NCBI RefSeq assembly: GCF_000828615.1 | Contig: NZ_AP012273.1 | Span: 2,790,001-2,854,000, forward strand | Reading direction: 5' to 3' | Length of the DNA stretch: 64,000 nt | From: Thiolapillus brandeum | GTDB lineage: Bacteria > Pseudomonadota > Gammaproteobacteria > Chromatiales > Chromatiaceae | Shown: piece by piece, positions 57,169-64,000 of the stretch | How positions within the stretch are numbered: the stretch's first letter is position 1 | How the letters are laid out: each line of letters opens with the position of its first letter | Position numbers and translations under genes: made by a program | The notes under the pieces: model-generated | What the model was told of the DNA's origin: nothing | Databases searched by the model: none | The model's input: only the letters and a program-made list of their open reading frames with translations

Positions 57169-58740
57169 CTACAAGTTAAAGGTACGCACCAGGAATACCG
57201 CCATTTGCGCTCGGGTCACGTTACTATCCGGGCAGTAGTTACTGCTATCACAACCGGAAGTGATATTTTCAGAAACCAGCTGCTCTATCCAACTGGCTGC
57301 CCAGTAGTCCACGGGCACGTCGTCAAACAACGTGCCTGTAGCTGCTGGTGGCGCATAGGCTGAGCCATGCTCGGAACGCAGCAGAAAAATGGACATCTGC
57401 GCCCGGGTCACATTGTCATCCGGGCAGTAGTCGCTGCCACCGCAGCCTCCCGTGATGCCATCTGAAGCCAGCTGTTCAACCCATGCCGCCGCCCAGTAAC
57501 TCAACGGAACATCCGTAAAAACGGTACCCGACGCCGCAGGCGGCGTGTATTCGCTGCCATTGATTCCCCGTTCCAGAAAAACCGCCATTTCGGCGCGGGT
57601 GACGGGATCCTCCGGACAATAGTTGTTTCCACCACAGCCCGAGGTTATACCACTGGACCCCAGGGTCTGAATGAAATCGTAAGCCCAGTAATCGAAAGGC
57701 ACATCATCGAACAGCGGCCCGGTATAGACATCATTGAAAAACCAGTTGGCGGTGTCATTGAAATAAATGTCCGCAGATGAGATCACCACGTGATCTGTGG
57801 CAACAAAACTCCCGCCAACCGAGCACTGGGCAAACCCCGTCTCGGAATTGTCAAACTGCAGATTGACATCGCAATCCGTACTCGTGATTCCCTGATAAAC
57901 CAGGCGAATACTGTAATCATCCGCTGTCGAAGCGGTTTCATCGATACCACTGATGGCATAGCCCAAGGTCGCCACATCGTCAGCAGCCAGCGTACGTTGA
58001 GCTTCATCATTCATAGTGCCCTGCTGCATCACGGCTTCCGTATCCGCCACACCCAGCAATACACCCACACTGCGATCTGCATTGGCGGCGAAAAGGTGCC
58101 CATTGGGAAGTTGCCCCAGATCACGAGAATAAGTACTCGAATCCACGACCGAATCCAGGGTGAAGGGATTATTGTTGGAAATACGGAACCAGTGCAGGTT
58201 GACATCATCACCCCGGACATCATCACTGGAGCCTATCACCCCATCCACACCTGCATCCAGGTTGAACACACCATCAACGCCCTTGGTCGCCTTGGTATAG
58301 TTTGTATCGCCCCCGGAAAGACCTGACTCAGAGGCTGCGTTGGGGTGTGCCATTCCCAGGCAATGTCCCATCTCATGAAGGACCACAGATTCAAAATCCA
58401 CCTCACCAGCAGGAATATTAGTGTCTGCATCAAACAACAGGTTTCCCGTGGTGGCTTGCCGGGCATTATATGTCGCCACCACATTGCGCACCGATGTCTC
58501 CATGTCGGTGGCATGAGGGTCTGCTGGATTGATACATACTTTCACGACGACTTCCTGGTTGGCGCCAGTACCGGTATACCCCGAAGGATGGGTAACGATA
58601 TCCAATCCATTGGAATCTCCTGCAAACATATAAGTGCCAGCCTGAACACCAGCAGCTGCCACGCAAAGCATAGCGCCCGCCAGGGGAATCAGAATGGAAG
58701 AGCCGGGCTCGCCTGTGGCAATTCTTTTCTTTGCAATCAC
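57169..58740 (-). CDS. secreted metzincin-type protease with three C-terminal SLH domains
   Basis: A 523-aa exported protein. A signal peptide (about 15-35) precedes a zinc metzincin domain with HEMGHCLGMAH (H122-H131, the HExxHxxGxxH motif) and a plausible Met-turn near EAVMQQGTMND. The C-terminus carries three S-layer homology repeats at 343-406, 407-470 and 471-523. Each has a DVPxxYW start, a GC...YCP pair and a VTRAEMAVFL or VTRAQM motif. SLH trimers anchor proteins to surface glycans. A disulfide in each repeat is inferred. It is 17 bases after the small exported gene, and in the same direction. Confidence 0.88.
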   Translation of the reverse strand: MIAKKRIATGEPGSSILIPLAGAMLCVAAAGVQAGTYMFAGDSNGLDIVTHPSGYTGTGANQEVVVKVCINPADPHATDMETSVRNVVATYNARQATTGNLLFDADTNIPAGEVDFESVVLHEMGHCLGMAHPNAASESGLSGGDTNYTKATKGVDGVFNLDAGVDGVIGSSDDVRGDDVNLHWFRISNNNPFTLDSVVDSSTYSRDLGQLPNGHLFAANADRSVGVLLGVADTEAVMQQGTMNDEAQRTLAADDVATLGYAISGIDETASTADDYSIRLVYQGITSTDCDVNLQFDNSETGFAQCSVGGSFVATDHVVISSADIYFNDTANWFFNDVYTGPLFDDVPFDYWAYDFIQTLGSSGITSGCGGNNYCPEDPVTRAEMAVFLERGINGSEYTPPAASGTVFTDVPLSYWAAAWVEQLASDGITGGCGGSDYCPDDNVTRAQMSIFLLRSEHGSAYAPPAATGTLFDDVPVDYWAASWIEQLVSENITSGCDSSNYCPDSNVTRAQMAVFLVRTFNL

Positions 58741-58757
58741 TGTATCGTCCTCCCGGT

Positions 58758-59309
58758 TCAGTCCAGTTTTTTCATGTGCGGATGGTGCAGTAGTTTCTGC
58801 AAAAAGCGCTCTGTTTCTGCCAGATCCACCAGATCCTGCACTTGAGAGTACCTTTGGGCATCATTCTGCAGATTGGACCACTCGATGGTTCTGCCGGGTT
58901 CACTCCCCCCCGGCGACACCTTGAGGATCGTATAGGTGTTGTCTGAAATGGCGAACAACTGTGCTCCCTGAACGCGGCTTGCCGCTTCAGCCATGTGTAA
59001 TTTTTCTGCAAGAGCACTCTTGTTGAAGGCCGTGACAGACTTACGCGCCATGCGGTCACTCAGAATTTTCATCTCCTCGCCGGTAAGAAAATACTCATAA
59101 TCACCAGCCTGTTTCATGTACGCCGGCAAATGCACCTGTACGCGCCCACTGTCGAAAACCCGCAACATGGGAATACCATCGTAAGCCACCATGTCATGGG
59201 TCTGGGAATAATTCAGCAATTGCTGCTCACCAGAGGGAGCAGCCATGGCTACTGACAGCCAACTGCTACAGCTGACCAGCAAAACCAGTAAACGAAAAAT
59301 CTTAGCCAT
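58758..59309 (-). CDS. small exported protein, partner of the SLH protease
   Basis: A 183-aa protein read from the ATG at 59309; the frame extends to 59558 but only this start gives a signal peptide (MAKIFRLLVLLVSCSSWLSV, cut near AMA-AP). The mature part has a beta-strand-rich first half (VAYDGIPMLRVFDSGRVQVHLP) and a helical C-terminus (YSQVQDLVDLAETERFLQKLL). No known domain is evident. It is upstream of the protease with 17 bases between, so co-expression is expected. An inhibitor, chaperone or substrate role would be conjecture. Confidence 0.7.
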   Translation of the reverse strand: MAKIFRLLVLLVSCSSWLSVAMAAPSGEQQLLNYSQTHDMVAYDGIPMLRVFDSGRVQVHLPAYMKQAGDYEYFLTGEEMKILSDRMARKSVTAFNKSALAEKLHMAEAASRVQGAQLFAISDNTYTILKVSPGGSEPGRTIEWSNLQNDAQRYSQVQDLVDLAETERFLQKLLHHPHMKKLD

Positions 59310-59533
59310 ACTCTTGCTCTCCAAAAGGCTTGGGAAATCACTCAAACAAGACACCCGGTTAAGCCAGGTATCCTTATGCGGATAATTACCAAGAAAGTCA
59401 TCCCGGCGCTTGGCCAGACCGGTATCGGGGCACCAATTGTAGCAGCAGAACAGGAAGGTGTGGGAAGTCCGGTTTTCGATTGTGGCCGGTTTCTCAGCAT
59501 GGAAATAAACTGCCCCGGAAAAGGAACTCCCTT

Positions 59534-61066
59534 TCAGGGCTGGTGTTTTTCCCGCCATCGGCTTTCTCCCACCGACACGTGCTTGAACACCATGCGAAAC
59601 AGGCGTTTCAACAGATCAGGGCGGTTCATCACCCGCCAGGCGGCATAGACAGGGTGACGCAGGTAATAGCGCAGTATTTCCCTGGAGTATGCGGCGTTGT
59701 ACTCTTCCATCAGTCGTGAAATATCTTCCCTGCTGAAATCTTCAGTCGCCAGCAATGGGGCACCGTGACTCTGGGTGGCCATTCCCAGATCCCGGTCTCG
59801 CACATCTTCCTCCATGTAACCGTGCTTTAGGGCATCCTCATAAAGCTCAGTACCATACAAAGGGGTGGCAATGAGAACACTGGGTATGGCATCCGCCTCT
59901 CTGAGAAGCTTCAAAGCCAGATCCGTAGTGGCCCGCATGTCGTCCAGAGTCTCGCCAGGAAAACCGATGACAAAACTCAGGGCCGTGCGCAGGCGGATTT
60001 TCCTGCAATTGCGTATCACTTCAATGAGGTATTCCAGGGAAGTATCCTTCTTGATCACCTTGTCCAGGGTTTCCTGCCTGCCGGATTCCACCGCAATATT
60101 CAACTGTTTGCAGCCGGACTTCTTGATTTTCTTCAGAATCCGCATATTGAGGGTATCCCCACGCACGCCATTGGGCGTGTCCCAGCGAATATGCATTTGA
60201 TTGCCAATGATGCCATCCAGGATCTGCTCGAAGCGGCGCTTGTGCAAACTGAGATTGTCATCCTCGAAATGGAACTGGGAAATGCCGTATTGCTCCTGCA
60301 GCAGTTTCAGATGTTCGATCACATACTCCACGGAATGCCAACGGTATTTCCTGCCCATATGCAGAGCCACTGAGCAGAACACGCATTTGTAGGGGCAGCC
60401 CCGGCTGGTAAAGATGGATATCTGCGGCCCCTTGAAGTTGGAGCGGCTCAGATACAGGTAAGGGCTGTTCAGATAATCCGAAAAATCAATAAGATCGTAA
60501 GCAGGGAACGGAAACTTGTCCAACTGCTTGAGATATTCCCTGGGCTTGAACATCAGCAATCCGGCATGCATGGAGGCAACCCCCTCTATGCTGCTCAGGG
60601 ACTGGCCAGCCCCAAAGCGTTGCACGAATTCCCTGAAACTTTCCTCTCCTTCCCCCACCACGACATAATCGCATTTTCCCGATTGCAACAAGGCTTCATA
60701 ACGAATGGTGGCGTGGGGTCCCCCAAAGACCACCAGGGCATTGGGAGCAGCTTTGCGACTCAAAGCCGCCACTTCTTCCGCATATTCGGCCTGCGCCGTA
60801 AACGGCATGGAGATTCCAACGATGTCCGGCTGCAGCTCGGCGATACGCCGTTCTATGGCGGGCATGGGTGTGCCGAATACATCCATGCCATCCCTGTGTT
60901 CCATCGCAAAATCCGTCACCAGGCAATCGAGGATATGCAGTTCGCAGTGATCCCGGATCATGGAAGCGATGCTGAGAATTCCCAGGGGAAAATAAGTATT
61001 GAATGAAGCGGATTGGGGGGAATACCCCTGGGGTGGATTGATCAGCAGGACTCGAGGGGTATTCAT
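59534..61066 (-). CDS. B12-binding-type radical SAM protein
   Basis: A 510-aa protein starting at the ATG at 61066. The N-terminal part (1-190) is a B12-binding-like Rossmann region with INPPQGYSP and VFGGPHATIRYEALL. The radical SAM core has SRGCPYKCVFC with C224, C228 and C231 for the 4Fe-4S cluster, and SFVIGFPGETLDDM further on. This architecture makes methylases and other modifications of lipids, sugars or small molecules. No substrate can be read. It lies between the small exported gene and the pyruvyl-transferase gene in the same direction, with 91 bases to the latter. Confidence 0.87.
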   Translation of the reverse strand: MNTPRVLLINPPQGYSPQSASFNTYFPLGILSIASMIRDHCELHILDCLVTDFAMEHRDGMDVFGTPMPAIERRIAELQPDIVGISMPFTAQAEYAEEVAALSRKAAPNALVVFGGPHATIRYEALLQSGKCDYVVVGEGEESFREFVQRFGAGQSLSSIEGVASMHAGLLMFKPREYLKQLDKFPFPAYDLIDFSDYLNSPYLYLSRSNFKGPQISIFTSRGCPYKCVFCSVALHMGRKYRWHSVEYVIEHLKLLQEQYGISQFHFEDDNLSLHKRRFEQILDGIIGNQMHIRWDTPNGVRGDTLNMRILKKIKKSGCKQLNIAVESGRQETLDKVIKKDTSLEYLIEVIRNCRKIRLRTALSFVIGFPGETLDDMRATTDLALKLLREADAIPSVLIATPLYGTELYEDALKHGYMEEDVRDRDLGMATQSHGAPLLATEDFSREDISRLMEEYNAAYSREILRYYLRHPVYAAWRVMNRPDLLKRLFRMVFKHVSVGESRWREKHQP

Positions 61067-61157
61067 CAGACAAATCCCTGTCGCAAGGGGCACACACAGT
61101 ATTCCGGTTTATTCTTGGTTGTTTCCCGGAACCAGAACAAACCCTGAACCCACGGAT

Positions 61158-62273
61158 TCAGAGTGTTTCGATTATTCTGGCGAAATCCTTTGTAGTCAAG
61201 CTTTGGGACTCTGCTACATAGTCCCGCATACCGGACAGTACTTCCGGTTTCCTGTCCGCCAGATACCGCCTGCCCTGTATCACAAAATCCAGGGCCGCCG
61301 GTACATTTCCGTTCAACTCATAACAAAGGGGAGATAAGCCCAGATCAGCCATCAGGCCCGTCACTTTCTCATCATACGAAAATGCCAGCATGGGCTTTTC
61401 CAGCAACAAGGCCAGAATCAAGGCATGAAAACGCATGCCAAAAACCATCTCGCAGCCATCGAAAACAGCGCCAGCGCCTGCCAGCCCCTGGGCGGAATCC
61501 CAGGTTCGCACCTCACGCAGCGCCAGGGATGATCTCAATCGCTCACAGAACTCAATGTCCATCCTGGGATCAAAAGCGACCAGTACGGGATCAAGCCCCT
61601 GCTCCACCAGTCCCTTGATCAGCCCTACCCAGAATGAAAATCCTTCTTTCTTCCCCGACGGGTTCCATGGCCGTGGCGCTATGGCAACCAGGTTCTTCTG
61701 CACGGGCATGGCAACGTCTGGGCGCAGGATCTTACCCAAAGCCAGTACAGGATCCCTGGTCAGCCGGTAATCGTCACGGGGGCACAGTTCCCCGGCAATA
61801 TCGAGTGACAGTCGATCCCGCAGGCTTACGCTGGAAGCATGCCGCAGTATCTCATGCAGCAGATACCTCCCCGGAGCGCTTCTGGGCCTGCGCAAGCTGT
61901 TGGCAAACAGGGCATAAGGAATCCGTTTCTGTCTCAGGTAGAGAGTACGGGAATGCCAGCCGATCAAATGAGTAAGCGGCGTGTCATACAACAATCCTCC
62001 GGCGCCAATGATCACCCGGTCCGGCAGCGGCTGTCCTGTATTTCTGGCGTGCCGCCTGACGGTGTTCCTCAGACGCTGAAAATAGTCCGGCAGGTTCCTG
62101 TAGTCCAGCCAGCGTACCTGGGATTGAATTGCCTGAGATACCGTTGGTGAAAATGTATATAGCAACGGCTCCATCCCATTGGCTTCCAGGAAGCCCGATT
62201 CCGCCAAGCCAATGAGTTCATCACCAAGATTTCCACCGCCAAAGCCTCCCATGATGGCGCAGTTTGCACTCAT
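61158..62273 (-). CDS. polysaccharide pyruvyl transferase family protein
   Basis: A 371-aa protein read from the ATG at 62273, which overlaps the TGA of the flippase gene (ATGA). It opens with CAIMGGFGGGNLGDELIGLA (5-24), matching the GGxGxxNxGDE signature of the CsaB/WcaK-type family, and has AIAPRPWNPSGKK (about 204-216) and VFGMRFHALILALLLEKP (about 285-302), the conserved M-R-x-H-x-L block. Members add pyruvate ketals to surface glycans. This call is to family only; the acceptor is unknown. It lies in an exopolysaccharide operon with wzx and a polymerase. Confidence 0.88.
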   Translation of the reverse strand: MSANCAIMGGFGGGNLGDELIGLAESGFLEANGMEPLLYTFSPTVSQAIQSQVRWLDYRNLPDYFQRLRNTVRRHARNTGQPLPDRVIIGAGGLLYDTPLTHLIGWHSRTLYLRQKRIPYALFANSLRRPRSAPGRYLLHEILRHASSVSLRDRLSLDIAGELCPRDDYRLTRDPVLALGKILRPDVAMPVQKNLVAIAPRPWNPSGKKEGFSFWVGLIKGLVEQGLDPVLVAFDPRMDIEFCERLRSSLALREVRTWDSAQGLAGAGAVFDGCEMVFGMRFHALILALLLEKPMLAFSYDEKVTGLMADLGLSPLCYELNGNVPAALDFVIQGRRYLADRKPEVLSGMRDYVAESQSLTTKDFARIIETL

Positions 62274-63496
62274 GCCGCCTGGCCTCCTGTCAGGAACCCT
62301 GGAGCCTGAATACGCCTCAACCACCATGCCTGATAGGCAAATGCAATCAGGTGCGCAAGAATGACGGCAATGAGCAGCCCGCTAACACCATCTACAGGCA
62401 TGAGCAACCCTGCGGCGAGCCCAAGGGTGGCAAGGGCCGATACCAGGGACTGCAAGCGAATCCGGTGGTATCCATGAAAAGTCAGTAGGGTTCCCAAGTA
62501 TCCCAGGCCAACACGAAGCACCGCGATCACCGCAAAATAGGGCATGAATTGCGCCAGGTCCTGCAGTGCCTGCCCATACAGCAACCGAACCACCTGCAGC
62601 GGAAAACCCCAAAGGGGCAGCCAGACAGCCATTGCCAGGAAGAAGCACAACCCGAGATAGTATCGCTTGTGGATATCACCCTGCTCACCTCTCAGACGCG
62701 GCAGGAAAAACACCGTCAATATCTCAGTCAGCATCATGACCATGAGCACAACCCGCACACCTCCCTGGTACATGGCCAGTTGCTCCGGCAACAGCAGATA
62801 CATGAGTGTGGAATCCAGCAGCAACAGAGCATAGCCCACCAATGCAGTGACACCGTACAAAGACGAACGTTTCAGATATACGGCAATTCGCCGCCAGTGT
62901 AAAACCGGGTGATGAGCCGCCAGGTGCAGGTGGATGAAATATCCTCTGGAGACCAGCATCATCAACACACGCAACAGGAAAAATACCCCAATGACTGTCC
63001 ACAAGGACACCGCACCAACCAAGACCAGGAGTCCAACTCCAAGCAACACACCCAGACTGTAGAAAGTCTGAGTGACAGTCTCGACCTGGTAGCGTCCCTG
63101 CACTCTGAAGTGATAGAGATAGTGTTGTGACAAGGCCAGCATGACGGTAGAGAGCAGCAACATCAGGTAAGGAAGATAGTCCTCAGACAACTGCCCCCGG
63201 AAGGAAAACAATACCAGCCCCACACCGCCCATTAGCAGAAGACCCAGTGCACTGGTGATGTACTTCACTTTCAACAGAGCCGCGATCCGAAAATACCTGG
63301 CCCGTAACACCGCCTCCACCACCAGGAAGTAAAGGCCAAAATCCATCAGCACCAGGGCAAAGTTTGCCAACAGGAATATAAATGACAAACGCCCGAATTC
63401 TGCTTCATCCAGCAATCGGGCAAGCCAGAAGAATACCAGGCTGTTACCGGCAAAACGGGCAAAAAAGGAAAAACCGTTAAGCAGAAAATCCTTCAC
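62270..63496 (-). CDS. polysaccharide flippase (Wzx/MATE-like)
   Basis: A 408-aa polytopic membrane protein with about 12 helices, beginning FLLNGFSFFARFAGNSLVFFWLARLLDEAEFG (in parts). This beginning, where a helix runs into EFGRLSF, is typical of Wzx exporters of lipid-linked repeat units (PF01943/PF13440). ILTVFFLPRLRGEQGDIH corresponds to the usual mid-protein motif. It overlaps the pyruvyl-transferase gene by 4 bases and follows the polymerase-like gene by 8 bases. Confidence 0.85.
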   Translation of the reverse strand: MKDFLLNGFSFFARFAGNSLVFFWLARLLDEAEFGRLSFIFLLANFALVLMDFGLYFLVVEAVLRARYFRIAALLKVKYITSALGLLLMGGVGLVLFSFRGQLSEDYLPYLMLLLSTVMLALSQHYLYHFRVQGRYQVETVTQTFYSLGVLLGVGLLVLVGAVSLWTVIGVFFLLRVLMMLVSRGYFIHLHLAAHHPVLHWRRIAVYLKRSSLYGVTALVGYALLLLDSTLMYLLLPEQLAMYQGGVRVVLMVMMLTEILTVFFLPRLRGEQGDIHKRYYLGLCFFLAMAVWLPLWGFPLQVVRLLYGQALQDLAQFMPYFAVIAVLRVGLGYLGTLLTFHGYHRIRLQSLVSALATLGLAAGLLMPVDGVSGLLIAVILAHLIAFAYQAWWLRRIQAPGFLTGGQAA

Positions 63497-63504
63497 GAAA
63501 TCGG

Positions 63505-64000
63505 CTACGCGATGCCTGGCATCTGTGGCGATGAAACAGGCTTCCGTTCCTTGATGTCAAACCGCAATGCCAGCAGGCGCTTGCCCACCCACCAGGCGAT
63601 CAGTGCGGGCAGAAAACCGAAATACATGATTGGGATAACCCCCGAAGTCACCATTCTTGCCATATTCAGGGAAACCAGCAGCAGCAATATACGAGAATGG
63701 ACGTCTTTGGTTCCGGCCAGAAGCTCATACGCGCCCCCGGCAAACAGGCCCATGACAACAGCATGCAGAACCACCCCGGGGATGCCAAAATTCACATAGG
63801 CCTCACCAGGTGCAGTAACCGTGATCCCCCCACCGGGGAACTCCAGGTCAAACAGCTTCTTCAAGTAGTCTCCCAAAAACTCACCAGGCACGCCGGGAAC
63901 CCCCACCATCAGGTCATCGATAAAACTGCTCCCCAGGAAAAAACTGGTGTTGTCGAATTCAGTAAGTATGGTTTGCAGATTGCCGACATGTACAACAGCA
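63505..64000 (-). CDS. O-antigen/exopolysaccharide polymerase-like membrane protein, 5' end beyond window
   Basis: The open frame continues from 63505 to the right window edge without a stop (the ATG at 63909 is internal), so only the C-terminal 165 codons are seen. A segment NTSFFLGSSFIDDL, then PGGGITVTAPGEAYVNFGIPGV, is the periplasmic loop typical of Wzy-like polymerases, followed by hydrophobic helices (VVLHAVVMGLFAGGAYELL, ILLLLVSLNMARMVTSGV). The assignment is from topology and the loop, not from a decisive motif. Confidence 0.65.
   Translation of the reverse strand, partial: AVVHVGNLQTILTEFDNTSFFLGSSFIDDLMVGVPGVPGEFLGDYLKKLFDLEFPGGGITVTAPGEAYVNFGIPGVVLHAVVMGLFAGGAYELLAGTKDVHSRILLLLVSLNMARMVTSGVIPIMYFGFLPALIAWWVGKRLLALRFDIKERKPVSSPQMPGIA

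Overview
This is chromosomal DNA from a gammaproteobacterium, very probably an autotrophic sulfur oxidizer. The evidence is a Calvin-type sugar-phosphate operon (tkt-gap-pgk-pyk-fba with a class II aldolase of the CbbA kind), a Pseudomonas-like order of type IV pilus, pyrimidine and housekeeping genes, and a periplasmic rhodanese inserted in the pilus chemosensory locus. The window has no rRNA, tRNA, transposase, prophage or CRISPR, so genus-level assignment is inference.

Layout. 1-3041: a truncated MbcA/ParS/Xre-type antitoxin gene, an unknown gene, purC, a glutaredoxin and srkA. 3150-10148 (minus): the tkt-gap-pgk-pyk-fba operon. 10433-15645: a redoxin, then the methyl-cycle block metK - SAH riboswitch - ahcY - metF - rsmE. 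15642-15924: a 283-bp fold-back element with 19-bp terminal inverted repeats. 15937-27502 (minus): the type IV pilus chemosensory cluster pilG-pilH-pilI-pilJ-chpA-chpC, preceded by a small exported protein and a rhodanese. It lacks pilK and chpB. 27735-35276 (plus): gshB, apbE, tonB-like, yqgE, ruvX, pyrR, pyrB, pyrX (pseudo-dihydroorotase) and a PyrK-like flavoprotein, mostly translationally coupled. 35329-37596 (minus): pilT-pilU. 37818-43137 (plus): yggS-proC-yggT-yggU, a dynamin-like GTPase, and a DUF4426 protein behind a long structured leader. 43127-45926 (minus): xthA - ampG-like - sulfite-exporter-like genes. 45980-46624: pyrE, followed by a terminator and a repeat-rich gap. 47095-51680: small genes (CopD-like, CoA-binding, greB, an AF1514-like protein, a double CDGSH protein, htpX, rsfS, an epimerase). 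51755-52756: a ferredoxin-reductase fusion. 52813-64000: an exopolysaccharide/surface locus (WcaJ-type initiating transferase, two integral membrane proteins, a secreted SLH-domain metalloprotease with a small exported partner, a B12-type radical SAM enzyme, a polysaccharide pyruvyl transferase, a Wzx flippase and a partial Wzy-like polymerase).

The most interesting hypothesis is in the last region. SLH domains are known in Gram-positive bacteria to bind pyruvylated cell-wall glycans made with a CsaB-type pyruvyl transferase. Here a three-SLH metzincin protease and a pyruvyl-transferase-family gene share one polysaccharide locus in a Gram-negative organism, which suggests a protease displayed on a pyruvylated exopolysaccharide. 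Other notable items are the SAH riboswitch before ahcY, a promoter/terminator-bounded leader before metK, a repeat hairpin with compensatory base changes between two copies, and a crossing-helix leader before the DUF4426 gene.
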